Made by a program: the position numbers and the translations under genes | Shown here: in pieces, positions 9,942 to 19,067 of the stretch | Layout of the letters: each line of letters opens with the position of its first letter | How positions within the stretch are numbered: position 1 is the first letter of the stretch | Origin: JBNKFV01 sp050290265 | GTDB lineage: Bacteria; Pseudomonadota; Gammaproteobacteria; Pseudomonadales; Cellvibrionaceae | Assembly: GCA_050290265.1 (NCBI GenBank) | Contig: JBNKHI010000010.1 | Span: 1 to 64,000, forward strand | Reading direction: 5' to 3' | DNA length: 64,000 nucleotides | The notes under the pieces: generated by a model | Seen by the model: the letters and a program-made list of their open reading frames with translations, nothing else | The model's database searches: none | What the model was told of the DNA's origin: nothing

Positions 9942-10123
9942 ACGGACTCCTTATAGTTGATTGACCTATTTTAATTGTCTAGAGCCATAATTTTAACTAA
10001 AAAATATAAAAAATTAAGAAAAAACCCTGAAAAATAATCACTATCATGGGACATCACGCTGAAATGCGTATTTAACCAAGAGATTGATCACAATCTAAAC
10101 CCAAATGCGTCAGGAGATTCACT

Positions 10124-11239
10124 ATGTTGATCGGTGTACCTAAAGAGATTAAAAACCACGAATATCGTGTTGGCCTTACCCCTGCCTCGGCTCAAGAACT
10201 GATCAAAAATGGCCACAAGGTCGTTATTGAAAACAATGCTGGCGCTGCTATTGGTTTTACTAATGAAGACTATATTGCTGCAGGTGCCTCTATTATCGAT
10301 ACACCAGAGGAAATCTTCGCGACTGCAGACATGATTATCAAGGTAAAAGAGCCACAGCCACAAGAGTGCAAAATGCTGCGTGCTGGCCAGTTGCTTTATA
10401 CCTATCTTCACCTTGCTCCAGACCCAGCTCAAACTGAGCTGTTAGTTGCTTCTGGCGCTACCTGTATTGCTTACGAAACAGTAACCGATGCCAATGGCGG
10501 ATTGCCATTGTTGGCACCAATGAGTGAAGTTGCTGGTCGTCTGGCCCCACAAATGGGCGCACACCACATGGAAAAAGCCCAAGGTGGTAACGGCGTATTA
10601 ATCGGTGGCGTACCGGGTGTTGAGCCTGCCAAAGTAACTGTAGTCGGTGGCGGTATCGTTGGTCACAACGCTGCAACTATCGCTTTAGGTATGGGCGCAG
10701 ACGTCACTATTCTTGATCGTTCTGTTGATCGCCTGCGCTGGTTAGACAACCAATACGGTGGTCGAGTTAAGTGTGTTTATTCTACTAACGCAGCCTTAGA
10801 AGAACATGCCCTGGCATCTGACATGGTTATTGGTGCGGTATTAATCCCAGGTGCTGCTGCACCTAAACTGCTTCCACGTGAAATGCTGAGCCGCATGAAG
10901 CCAGGCAGTGTATTGGTTGACGTTGCTATTGACCAAGGTGGTTGTTTCGAAACATCTAAAGCAACAACTCACGAAGATCCAACTTATGTTGTTGACGGCA
11001 TTATTCACTACTGTGTTGCAAACATGCCAGGTGCTGTTGCACGTACCGCGACAATGGCGCTGAACAATGCGACCTTGCAGCATGCTGTTGCACTTGCCAA
11101 CAAAGGCACTCAAGCCATGCTTGATAACCCACACCTGTTGAACGGCCTGAACGTTCACCAAGGTAAAGTTACGTATAAAGCTGTTAGCGATGCACTGGGC
11201 TACGACTACGTGCCAGCTGCAGAAGCATTGAAAGCCTAA
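10124..11239 (+). CDS. ald: Alanine dehydrogenase
   Basis: NAD-dependent L-alanine dehydrogenase converting alanine to pyruvate and ammonia; 371 residues, the family length. MLIGVPKEIKNHEYRVGLTP is the characteristic N-terminus, with Lys and His catalytic residues in MIIKVKEPQP and LYTYLHLAPD, and the nucleotide-binding loop VTVVGGGIVGHNAATIALGMGADV near residue 170. It is preceded by GGAG (AGGAGATTCACT) as ribosome binding site, driven from the divergent region shared with lrp, and ends in a strong intrinsic terminator. Confidence 0.97.
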   Translation: MLIGVPKEIKNHEYRVGLTPASAQELIKNGHKVVIENNAGAAIGFTNEDYIAAGASIIDTPEEIFATADMIIKVKEPQPQECKMLRAGQLLYTYLHLAPDPAQTELLVASGATCIAYETVTDANGGLPLLAPMSEVAGRLAPQMGAHHMEKAQGGNGVLIGGVPGVEPAKVTVVGGGIVGHNAATIALGMGADVTILDRSVDRLRWLDNQYGGRVKCVYSTNAALEEHALASDMVIGAVLIPGAAAPKLLPREMLSRMKPGSVLVDVAIDQGGCFETSKATTHEDPTYVVDGIIHYCVANMPGAVARTATMALNNATLQHAVALANKGTQAMLDNPHLLNGLNVHQGKVTYKAVSDALGYDYVPAAEALKA

Positions 11240-11298
11240 AACATCTTCCTTCAGCAATGTGGTCCGCCTATTTTAGGTGGGGACTTTGCTCTCCTTGT

Positions 11299-11330
11299 AG
11301 GCGGGGATCTCACGATCTCCGCCTTTTTTT
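11299..11330 (+). terminator. Intrinsic terminator of ald
   Basis: AGGCGGGGAT (11299-11308) pairs with ATCTCCGCCT (11315-11324) with one G-U pair and a 6-nt loop, followed by seven T residues. A textbook Rho-independent terminator 60 bp after the ald stop. Confidence 0.92.
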
Positions 11331-11694
11331 CGCATCAAATTTATACACTATCTTCATCTAGTCATAGCCGCACACCGCCCCCCTGAAAATCAAATTAAAA
11401 AGAACCGTTCATTACTGTTGGCAATACTCAATAGCAGCGTTGCAAACAACACTATGCTGCTAAGCGGCCGAAAACATAACGTTCTAGAGGAAGACTTCAA
11501 ACCAGGAAGGGTGCGAGGTGGTTCTGCGAATGCCGCAACCTACTGTAGAGAGTGAGAGTAGAGAGTGAGAGCAGTGAGTGGACGAGCTGAACGTCAGCCC
11601 CAAGGAGGAAATCAATACAGCATTGCACTCATTCTTTGAGAGAAAATCGGCACCGGGAAAACCTTATCGACACCGACACAAAAGGCATTATGCT
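11331..11694. other. Intergenic region with a short tandem duplication
   Basis: About 360 bp without a supported gene. It contains two adjacent copies of TAGAGAGTGAGAG (11546-11558 and 11559-11571), a 13-bp perfect tandem duplication, and otherwise unremarkable sequence. Confidence 0.5.
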
Positions 11695-11726
11695 CGATCA
11701 ATAACTCATCCCTGAATTATTGATCG
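11695..11726 (-). terminator. 10-bp perfect stem-loop 3' of TonB receptor gene
   Basis: CGATCAATAA (11695-11704) and TTATTGATCG (11717-11726) are perfectly complementary with a 12-nt loop, starting 13 nt beyond the receptor stop. No U run follows, so termination strength is uncertain. Confidence 0.5.
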
Positions 11727-11739
11727 TCACGCTAGTAAA

Positions 11740-14313
11740 TTAGTAACGGTAAGTCACAAAAACACCCGCAGTGCGCGGACGAATCGTTGACGCTCGCCAA
11801 ACCAAACGACTAGCACCAGAAAAAACATCACGGTTTGCCGCGTTCAACAATACGTCTTCGTTAGCAAGATTATCGACAAACAACGACACATCCACTTTAG
11901 AAAACTGTACACCGGCTCTAATGTTAACGGTGGTGTAAGCATCATTAGGGCTTCGGTCGGCGTTGTAAGTAGGACTATCAGGATCAGTAGCGCCTTGCTC
12001 CAATGCACTCGATCGATAAGCAACATCAGCTCGGAAATAACCTTCTTGACCCGTCGGTAAGCCGAAGAAATACTGGCCCGAAAACGACGCCATCCAAGGT
12101 GTTACTGCGCCCGCAACTGCACTACCATCGGTGACAAGGGCAGTACCATTTGGCGAGAAAACATCTTCACTGTAATGCGTATCGTTATAACCGATAGAAC
12201 TTGAAATCTGCAGGTTAGGCGTAATGTTGTAGCGCACCAGTAAATCAAACCCACTTGATTCGGCTGAACCCAGGTTCGCCGTAAAGCCTTCGGCACAATT
12301 GGTCAGGAAAACTAACGACTGAATATCATCCCACTTAATATAATAGGCACTGGTTTCTACGTAGAGTTTGCTATCCAACATACTGTTTTTAGAGCCGATT
12401 TCATAACTCCACACCGTATCAGAATCGTACTCGGTGGGATTTGACGGATTCCCGTCACCATCCGTATAACCATAAGATGCCAAGTCGCCATCACAAATCC
12501 CCACCAGGCGCTTACTCACACCGGCCGGGCGAAAACCTTTAGCAGCAGAAGCATAGGCCATATTGTCAGCATCAAACTTGTAACTAACACCAAACTTTGG
12601 TGTTACCGACGTCTCGGCGTTATCGCCTGTGGCGCTGACATACTCCGGTGTATTAAATGGCGCCGGTACAGGTGCACCTAAATTGTTAATAGGCGCATTC
12701 AAATTGTTGGTTGCACCACTGTACTGCGCTAACGACGTCTGCTCGTTACGGGCAACACGCAGACCAGCGGTTAACCTGAGTTTTTCAGTCATGTCGTAAT
12801 CGACCTGACCAAATACAGCAAACTGCTCGTCTGTAGTATTCAGCGCCAACCCCCACTCACGCCCATCGGCTGATGGATTTATACCAAAGTGGTTTTGGTA
12901 CGCTGAGAAACCAGGGCCATAGGGGAAACCGTCGTCAACAAAGGCCAAAAAATCGGGCAAATAAAATCGTTTGATCGAGTCGGCATTATTGAGAAAGTTC
13001 AGCCGTATATTCTGCAAGGTGTCCTGTTCTGCATCAGAGTAAAAAAAGCCAGCCACCCACTCCAGCGGCCCGTCTGATATAGATTGCAAGCGAACTTCCT
13101 GGGTTAAGGTTTTTTGCGAAATTTCACTTTTAGAGACCGCTTTGTGCCCATCCGTTGCCAGAACCCCAGACTCGTCGAGGCGGCCATACCACCAATCATA
13201 ATACGGCGTCATATCAGAATATTGGTAGAAGCTGCGATCAAAATACGAAGTTGTAGAATAGAGCTCCGCAAAGTCGAGATCCCACACAACGTTGACAGCA
13301 GAAATGGTAAATTCATCCTCACCGGAATCGGTATCAGGCCAGCCGATATCGATAAACTCCGGACCACTGCCTGCACGGGTTGCCAGTCGCGCATAATCAC
13401 CACCACTGCTGGCAGACATCCAAAAGCTGTTGAAGCCATCATCACGTTCCTGATTTTGGTAAGTGATGGAAGGTGTAATCTGCAAGCGGTCGGTGGGTTG
13501 CCACTGCAATGCAATACGATAATTGTCGGTTGTAGTACTGTTGGTATCTTCAGTGATAGTTTCACGATTCGTAAATTGCAACGACGCGGGACCTGAATCA
13601 CCGGTTGCATCAACAACTACGGGGTCAGCATCGATGCGGTCTATCCAACCACCTTCCGTGCGCTGGAAAGCACTCACACGGATACCAAGCTTACCGTCGA
13701 TCAAAGGCATTCCACCCGCTATGCCGGCTTCGTATGAAGAGTCGCCACCATCGGTTACAGAGTATTCACTGCGGGCATAAACGGAGGGCGCATTGACGTC
13801 GGGTTCAGTTTGAATGAAACGTACTGTTCCACCTTGAGAGCCAGCACCAAACAGGGTTCCCTGCGGACCGCGAAGCACTTCTACACGCTGCACATCAAAT
13901 AACACGGGAAAAGCTGAGTTAGCGGCATAACCCAGGTTTCTGGCCTGAATCGGCGTATCATCAATGTAGATACCCGTAGTACCTGCGCCCACGTTTGATG
14001 CAATACCGCGAATAGCAATAACGTTAGAACCATTATCGCCTCGGCGTAACGACAACCCGGGCGTAAACTGAACCAGATCATCCACTTCTTTCAAGCCTTG
14101 TTGGTCAAGTAGTTCCTGGTTGAACGCGGAAACGCTGATAGGAACCTCTTTCAGAGATTCTGACCGGCGAGTTGCCGTAACTTCAACGACCTCCAAAAAA
14201 TTGTAATTAGCACCATCGGAGACATTCTCCTGCGCTAACAGTGTTACGGGTTGCAGCGCGACAGGTAGCAAGGCTACCGATATCGCCGCGGATAAGGCTT
14301 TCTTGTGATTCAT
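11740..14313 (-). CDS. TonB-dependent outer-membrane receptor
   Basis: Complete 857-residue receptor. A signal peptide (MNHKKALSAAISVALLPVAL...) precedes a TonB-box-like stretch (EVVEVTATRRSESL), the plug (VLRGPQGTLFGAGSQGGTVRF near residues 148-168) and a long beta barrel that ends in an aromatic residue (VFVTYRY), as outer-membrane barrels do. It lies 51 bp downstream of an exported amidohydrolase gene on the same strand and probably shares its transcript. It belongs to the large receptor group abundant in marine gammaproteobacteria; ligand unknown. Distinct in sequence from the receptor at the window start. Confidence 0.95.
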   Translation of the reverse strand: MNHKKALSAAISVALLPVALQPVTLLAQENVSDGANYNFLEVVEVTATRRSESLKEVPISVSAFNQELLDQQGLKEVDDLVQFTPGLSLRRGDNGSNVIAIRGIASNVGAGTTGIYIDDTPIQARNLGYAANSAFPVLFDVQRVEVLRGPQGTLFGAGSQGGTVRFIQTEPDVNAPSVYARSEYSVTDGGDSSYEAGIAGGMPLIDGKLGIRVSAFQRTEGGWIDRIDADPVVVDATGDSGPASLQFTNRETITEDTNSTTTDNYRIALQWQPTDRLQITPSITYQNQERDDGFNSFWMSASSGGDYARLATRAGSGPEFIDIGWPDTDSGEDEFTISAVNVVWDLDFAELYSTTSYFDRSFYQYSDMTPYYDWWYGRLDESGVLATDGHKAVSKSEISQKTLTQEVRLQSISDGPLEWVAGFFYSDAEQDTLQNIRLNFLNNADSIKRFYLPDFLAFVDDGFPYGPGFSAYQNHFGINPSADGREWGLALNTTDEQFAVFGQVDYDMTEKLRLTAGLRVARNEQTSLAQYSGATNNLNAPINNLGAPVPAPFNTPEYVSATGDNAETSVTPKFGVSYKFDADNMAYASAAKGFRPAGVSKRLVGICDGDLASYGYTDGDGNPSNPTEYDSDTVWSYEIGSKNSMLDSKLYVETSAYYIKWDDIQSLVFLTNCAEGFTANLGSAESSGFDLLVRYNITPNLQISSSIGYNDTHYSEDVFSPNGTALVTDGSAVAGAVTPWMASFSGQYFFGLPTGQEGYFRADVAYRSSALEQGATDPDSPTYNADRSPNDAYTTVNIRAGVQFSKVDVSLFVDNLANEDVLLNAANRDVFSGASRLVWRASTIRPRTAGVFVTYRY

Positions 14314-14364
14314 AATGTTTTCCTTTGATGTTTACTTAAGTTGCCGAGCGGAAAACGGTTTTAT

Positions 14365-16119
14365 TTATTTTTTTGAGTAGACGCGCTTTCCGGCCAGATA
14401 GGTTGAAACGACAGAGTTGTCCATAAGACTTCGGTCTACAGGATTCGGAAATTGTTTTTCAAAAATAACGAAGTCAGCCCACTTTCCTGGGGTAATGCTG
14501 CCAATTTGATTTCCCCAGGTAGTGATATCGGCACCGGATTGCGTATAAGCCTGCAGCGCTTCTGCAAATGTCACGGCGTTTTCAGTGTGCCAAGGCCCGC
14601 CTAGCCCTACAGGACTTTCGCGATACAACGCGTCTTTAATTTGCAGCAGGGGATCGAGTGGAGAGGTAGGATAATCGGCACTGAACACCAGTTTTACACC
14701 CGCGTCCAAGAACATGCGCCAAGCGTACGCATATTTTTCACGCGCCTCGCCGATACGTTCTGTAATGTACTTGCCAACAACGCCAGCAGCATGATCAGGC
14801 TGCATCGATGCCACAATATCTAACTGCTTCATGCGCAGAATATCGTCGGGCTCAACAACCTCCAGGTGCTCTATTCTGTTGGGCGCAGAAACGGGTTGGG
14901 CAGCGCTTTCAAATGCATCTACAACCATCTTCACACCGCCATCACCGATAGCATGTACCGATATTGGAAAGCCACTTGAGTTGGCCTGACTAATGACACC
15001 TTCAAGCTCAGCTTGTGTACGAAATGGCTTGCCCCGCCAATCTGGGCGATCAGCATAAGGCTCCGCTAAAAAAGCAGTGTGCGTAGAAAGTACCCCATCA
15101 ATGATGGTTTTGATAAACCCAAGCTCCAGCATCGGACCTTGTGTATATTCAAGCCCAGTCTTGGCAATACGTTCGTTTAAAATATTTCGGTCTGTTACTG
15201 CTTGCTGAATGTCGTCAGAAGAAAAACTAAATTGCCCGTACCATACACGCAACGTTAGCTCACCGCGCTCGGCCAACGACGCATAAGGAAGCTCCTGGCT
15301 TGGGCCAGCCATATTGTGAACCGTAGTAATGCCTTTACTGTTCGCATAGCTAAACACAGCCTTTAAATCAGCAAGGGCTTCTGCCTCTGATTTTTTCGGC
15401 TGCAGTGCTCTCACAAGCGTTGCAGCACCTTCTTTTAAAATACCAGTGGGCTCACCGGTTTTTTCATCAATAACAATCTCGCCACCAGCGGGCACCTCAG
15501 TTTCTGCCGTGATATTCGCTAATTTTAAGGCATAGGAATTGACCCAGGCCGAGTGCAGGTCTTTATCCTGAAGAATGACAGGACGATCATTCACCACCGA
15601 ATCCAAATCTTCTTTGGTGGGGTACTTACCTTCGGACAGCGTATAGTCCCAACCGCCACCCACAATCCACTCACCTTTCTTTTTGTTTTTTGCGACAGCA
15701 GCAACTTTCTTTAACCAGTCTTTCTTTTTGGCAACCCCGTATAAATCAACACCCACAACACGAGTCGTCCCCATTTCCAGGTGAGAGTGGCTATCAACAA
15801 AACCCGCCGTCACAGTTGTACCTTTTGCATCGATCACCTTGGTATTTTTACCAATATAAGGATCGACATAACCATTGGTACCAACACTTAAAAAGCGCCC
15901 ATCTTTTACCGCAAAGGCTTGCACTCGCGGGTGATTTTTATCACTGGTGTAAACATCTGCATTTAATACAACGAGGTCAGCGGTCGGCGCAGCATGAGCA
16001 GCGCCTATTAGCACAGTGGCCAGCGGCAACGCTTTAATTGCTGATTTAATCACGCTGTGTATTGAAGGCATTGCCACAGAAGGAATTTTTTTCGTGCATT
16101 TTATTAAATTTTTTAACAT
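14365..16119 (-). CDS. Exported amidohydrolase, YtcJ-like family
   Basis: Metal-dependent amidohydrolase of 584 residues. After a probable signal peptide (ALPLATVLIGAAHAAP) comes DLVVLNADVYTSD, the metal-binding HSH motif in GFVDSHSHLEMG, VSVHAIGDGGVKMVVDAF, RIEHLEVVEPDDI and FSADYPTSPLDPL, all hallmarks of the YtcJ/ExeX-type subgroup. The first ATG gives a long N-terminus with a weak GGGA; a start 16 codons later (MPSIHSVIKS) gives a more usual signal peptide but has no good ribosome binding site. Context with the TonB receptor suggests use of an imported amide, carbamate or ester-like nutrient; substrate not assignable. Confidence 0.9.
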   Translation of the reverse strand: MLKNLIKCTKKIPSVAMPSIHSVIKSAIKALPLATVLIGAAHAAPTADLVVLNADVYTSDKNHPRVQAFAVKDGRFLSVGTNGYVDPYIGKNTKVIDAKGTTVTAGFVDSHSHLEMGTTRVVGVDLYGVAKKKDWLKKVAAVAKNKKKGEWIVGGGWDYTLSEGKYPTKEDLDSVVNDRPVILQDKDLHSAWVNSYALKLANITAETEVPAGGEIVIDEKTGEPTGILKEGAATLVRALQPKKSEAEALADLKAVFSYANSKGITTVHNMAGPSQELPYASLAERGELTLRVWYGQFSFSSDDIQQAVTDRNILNERIAKTGLEYTQGPMLELGFIKTIIDGVLSTHTAFLAEPYADRPDWRGKPFRTQAELEGVISQANSSGFPISVHAIGDGGVKMVVDAFESAAQPVSAPNRIEHLEVVEPDDILRMKQLDIVASMQPDHAAGVVGKYITERIGEAREKYAYAWRMFLDAGVKLVFSADYPTSPLDPLLQIKDALYRESPVGLGGPWHTENAVTFAEALQAYTQSGADITTWGNQIGSITPGKWADFVIFEKQFPNPVDRSLMDNSVVSTYLAGKRVYSKK

Positions 16120-16638
16120 AAATTTCCCGTAGTGCTAGTCGATAATTCGGATGGATTGGTTAAAAGAGCCAGCGCCATTGACGGCAAAATAGAACGCGTC
16201 GTTAAAAACGATTGTCGTGACAAAGATTAAAGAGAACGTCACCACGGTGTATGTACCCACGAGGGGGTATTTATTGCGATTCTTATTACGCCTTTTTATG
16301 GTGCGCAGCCACCCTGTTTAAGCGTAATTCTGTGACTTATAAAAACGTAGAAAAAATAAAAAATAATTTTAGAAAACAACAGGTTAAGAAATTAAGCCGC
16401 TCATCCAAAATACGAGTTAGAACAGACAAACCTGGAGAAATCACTAAGATAGGGCGAGGCATTATTTTTTTGCGCCATTTTATGGCTGCCATTTTGGCGA
16501 ATAATTTTTGCGCATGACGCCATTCAATGGCCTTAGGCCGACAGTTTCCAGTAAAAAACGACCGTCCAAGCGAATATTGCGCAATTAGCAGCTTACATTT
16601 TCTGCAAAAATTTGATGATCAACAGTGGGTTTTAACAA
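16120..16638. other. Intergenic region upstream of amidohydrolase
   Basis: About 520 bp with no supported gene. AT-rich stretches near 16330-16380 and a small inverted repeat around 16470-16500 (GCGCCATTTTATGGC with GCCATTTTGGCG) are visible. The amidohydrolase promoter must lie here, but I cannot place it confidently. Confidence 0.45.
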
Positions 16639-16670
16639 GCATTAAAAAGGGCTGCCAAGCCCTTAAATGC
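16639..16670 (-). terminator. Intrinsic terminator reading leftward
   Basis: On the minus strand AAGGGCT-TGGC-AGCCCTT forms a 7-bp stem followed by a T run (TTTTT), enclosed by an outer GCATT/AATGC pairing. It lies about 80 bp beyond the last minus-strand coding remnant (stop at 16749) and would end transcription coming from the 17-18 kb genes. Confidence 0.65.
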
Positions 16671-16748
16671 ATCAGAAAAATGACGTGTAGTTTTATGAAG
16701 AGGTTTCAGATCCTGCAGCACGCAGTGTAACGAGCAACGTGAAGGTGG

Positions 16749-16928
16749 TTATACATTATCGTCCATCCCGGTGTTTTTGCCGTCGAGGCTCACCCGGTTA
16801 TTCTCGCTCCAATACTCTTTTATTCCATCTCGGCCACGATTATCGGCCCACTTAACAAGCGTATCCCGCTCACCTACAAAGTCATAAAACGGCACCGAAA
16901 AAGTATTACAGCCATAAACTGACGTTAA
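16749..16928 (-). pseudogene. C-terminal coding remnant of an unknown protein
   Basis: An open stretch of 59 codons ending in TAA, with no start codon and beginning directly after the TAG of the next gene upstream (16929-17216), in the same frame. The translation has protein-like composition: VPFYDFVGERDTLVKWADNRG and, near the end, EYWSENNRVSLDGKNTG. It reads like the tail of a larger protein that lost its N-terminus, or less likely a readthrough extension of the 95-residue gene. I do not recognise the family. Confidence 0.5.
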
Positions 16929-17216
16929 CTAACCTCTTTTGATACGTACAACTTTCATATATTCAAAACTAATACCCGCTACTTCTTCATTCGCCAGGTA
17001 GTACGTCATATTCACTCGCGCACCTTTTAAGTTTTGATAATTGCCCTTCCGTTTAAACTTAAACGGAACATCACAACCTTCGACCATGACGGAGTGTAAG
17101 ATCCACTCGCCCTGCTCCCTCTGCGTATGAGAAACAACCTTCATAAGCTCAGAATGCAAAAGCTCCCGGTTTTTCTCCACTAACTTAGCAGGATCTGATG
17201 TAATTTTTTTATTCAT
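16929..17216 (-). CDS. Small hypothetical protein (95 aa)
   Basis: A 95-residue, soluble, basic protein with no recognised domain. The start is well supported: GGAAGGA lies 5 nt before ATG. The N-terminal half is charged and helical in character (KLVEKNRELLHSELMKVVSHT), the C-terminal half is rich in beta-forming residues (VNMTYYLANEEVAGISFEYMKVVRI). Its stop codon is followed in frame by 59 more open codons. It is one of several small minus-strand genes near the cassette array, but a clear attC site next to it was not found. Confidence 0.6.
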   Translation of the reverse strand: MNKKITSDPAKLVEKNRELLHSELMKVVSHTQREQGEWILHSVMVEGCDVPFKFKRKGNYQNLKGARVNMTYYLANEEVAGISFEYMKVVRIKRG

Positions 17217-17476
17217 ACGTCCTTCCAGGCGGAGCCATTATAAACATAACACTCAACGTTGGGACTGAGTGAACGAAGGCCATAGTTTAACCTATTTTAC
17301 GGTAGTCGTTTCGGCTGTGCGGCTGTCAGTGCGGACGAAAGTAATGCGGAGCTGGCGCTTACAGCAGTGGATATCTGCGCGTGTCATGTCGTGTCGTAAA
17401 AAAATGATCGGCGTCGATTTCTATTTCAGCCTCTACAACGACATTGTCACAACATGAAAACTCGCCATTTTACTGA

Positions 17477-17935
17477 TCAGCTCTGGCGTAGTGCGTCTAT
17501 ATTGCCCAATATGTTCAATATTCGCCTATCGTTTTCAGCAAAGGCTTCTTCGCCTCGTTGCTGATGATTAACTAACTGCTGCTCCCACGCCTGCATAAAA
17601 TCTTTTGGCGCAGTTGCCAAGCTGGCATCGCCGACAAACCCGGCCCCTAATTCCGGCTGAAATGATAACAAGCTGTGATCTTTGAACGAAATAGCCCCGG
17701 TATCATAAAGCCTTTGACTCAGCTTCGACATATCCAGCGGCGACATATGCCTGACATCATATTGTTTTGCGACATCAGCCACCGATTCTGCCCTGCCTAG
17801 ATTCACAATGGTGGCACCCGGCTGCGCTGTTTCTATCGGTTTTGGCTGACTACCAAGCGGCAATGTTTCGCCGCGTTCATAATTTTTAGTAGCAACACTT
17901 GCCGATATAAATGGCTGCACCCCATTCATAACCAT
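17477..17935 (-). CDS. Hypothetical protein (152 aa)
   Basis: A 152-residue soluble protein of unknown function. GGGAGG precedes the ATG by 8 nt, supporting the start. The N-terminal third is low in structure and rich in Pro, Gln and Thr; the middle contains SVADVAKQYDVRHMSPLDMSK followed by LSQRLYDTGAISFKDHSLLSFQ, and the C-terminus is helical. No signal peptide or membrane segment. Flanks contain short inverted repeats but no convincing attC. Confidence 0.6.
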   Translation of the reverse strand: MVMNGVQPFISASVATKNYERGETLPLGSQPKPIETAQPGATIVNLGRAESVADVAKQYDVRHMSPLDMSKLSQRLYDTGAISFKDHSLLSFQPELGAGFVGDASLATAPKDFMQAWEQQLVNHQQRGEEAFAENDRRILNILGNIDALRQS

Positions 17936-18059
17936 CGTTCATGCCTCCCTATTAGGTTTGCTAGTGCTAATGCACTACAAAAGCAACATCCATGCCTACG
18001 ATTTAAGCACACCACAAACCTAAACAAGCCCGTGTTTATTATGGGATAAACGACTCGAC

Positions 18060-18230
18060 TTATGCATGACCTACTGGCTTGGAGAAAAATACAAATGGAA
18101 TAGCCAAAGGCCCGAATAGCGCACCCATTACTACCCAGAATGAAACGTTGGCCCTTCTTTTTTTAGCGATGGAATAACAAATACCGGTGCACACCATAAA
18201 AATTAGCAGCACGGCATAAATAGGGTTCAT
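18060..18230 (-). CDS. Small two-helix membrane protein
   Basis: Starting at 18230 (MNPIYAVLLIF, with AAAGG 7 nt upstream) gives 56 residues: a first transmembrane helix AVLLIFMVCTGICYSI, a basic KKRR loop, and a second helix VSFWVVMGALFGPLAIPFVFF. It begins 32 bp after the signal peptidase gene with no recombination site between, so both likely share a transcript. Function unknown. Confidence 0.6.
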   Translation of the reverse strand: MNPIYAVLLIFMVCTGICYSIAKKRRANVSFWVVMGALFGPLAIPFVFFSKPVGHA

Positions 18231-18262
18231 AACGATACCTTTACGATACCTTTCGGCCACAA

Positions 18263-18931
18263 CTACAGCGTATGAAAAAACCTGTTTTTACGCGGGATAT
18301 AAAAATTATCGTAGTTAAGCGACAACACAACACTCTTAGCTCGACCCACTATCTCATGCCTTGGAATAAGACCAATGACTCTAGAGTCCGCACTGTTATC
18401 TCTGTTGTCGCCCATTGCGAGATAATAACCAGCAGGAATCTGCAGTGGTTGAAAATTTGATAACCTGGAACCGTGTTTATCGATACGGATGAGATGCTCC
18501 ACACCCACAAGGTTTTCCTGTAGATCTACCGTTGAAGCAGTTGAAGCAGTTGAAGCAGTTGAAGCAGCATCTTTATAGGCTATAGGCTGCCCGTTAATAA
18601 TTAAGGCGTTATTTCTAAGCGCAACAATATCACCCGGTATACCAACGACACGCTTAACAAGCCTTTTTCCAGACACCTTTGAATCAAAAATGATGATGTC
18701 TCCCCTGGCAGGGTCTGAAAGCTTGAGCAAGGACACGTTCGTAAACGGCACTCTGACATCGTATGCTAATTTGTTTACAAGAATCCGGTCGCCTTCTACG
18801 ATCGTCGGCTTCATTGACCCAGTTGGCACTTCATTCCAATCCGCAACAACACTGCGGTAGACAAACATTAACGCAATGAAGAGCAGGAATGACTTATTTT
18901 CTCGCCATATTTTCAGAATCCGATTTTTCAT
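18263..18931 (-). CDS. lepB: Signal peptidase I (accessory copy)
   Basis: Membrane-anchored Ser/Lys peptidase that removes signal peptides, 222 residues. One N-terminal transmembrane segment (SFLLFIALMFVY) precedes the catalytic Ser39 in PTGSMKPT, the general base Lys93 in RLVKRVVGIPGD, and the MGDNRDNSADSR box near residue 175. A main-type lepB normally sits with lepA and rnc; here the gene lies beside a cassette array, so it is probably an extra copy. Residues 122-134 are a repeated Ala-Ser-Thr stretch encoded by a 9-bp tandem repeat, located in the variable beta-domain loop. Confidence 0.93.
   Translation of the reverse strand: MKNRILKIWRENKSFLLFIALMFVYRSVVADWNEVPTGSMKPTIVEGDRILVNKLAYDVRVPFTNVSLLKLSDPARGDIIIFDSKVSGKRLVKRVVGIPGDIVALRNNALIINGQPIAYKDAASTASTASTASTVDLQENLVGVEHLIRIDKHGSRLSNFQPLQIPAGYYLAMGDNRDNSADSRVIGLIPRHEIVGRAKSVVLSLNYDNFYIPRKNRFFHTL
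18531..18566. repeat. Four perfect copies of a 9-bp unit inside lepB
   Basis: GTTGAAGCA is repeated four times head to tail, encoding repeated Ala-Ser-Thr on the minus strand. Unit length is a multiple of three, so copy-number change would alter protein length without frameshift. Confidence 0.95.
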
Positions 18932-18961
18932 AGAGCTACTCCTGACTTGAATTTAGGTTTC

Positions 18962-19051
18962 AAATAACACTTCAGACACCAGAGGAAAACCACAGCAACG
19001 CAAGCGCGAAGGTTGTGACTTCCCAGCAGCGTGACTGGTCATACGTTAGTT
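18962..19051 (-). other. Candidate attC site (ABM cassette)
   Basis: Ends resemble integron simple sites (AACTAAC ... GTTATTT on the minus strand) and the interior can fold imperfectly (ACCAG/CTGGT, GGAA/TTCC, CACA/TGTG). It lies between the ABM gene stop and the signal peptidase start, where a cassette boundary would be expected. Pairing is weaker than in the sites at 22929 and 21191. Confidence 0.4.
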
Positions 19052-19067
19052 TCACAGCCTTACCCTG

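Noticed and set aside
16251..16517. An 88-codon open frame upstream of the amidohydrolase
   Set aside because: Composition is unlike a protein, start context is poor and it lies in an AT-rich non-coding stretch.
18060..18260. Start of the small membrane protein at 18260
   Set aside because: The ten extra residues are hydrophilic and lack a ribosome site, whereas AAAGG precedes the ATG at 18230.
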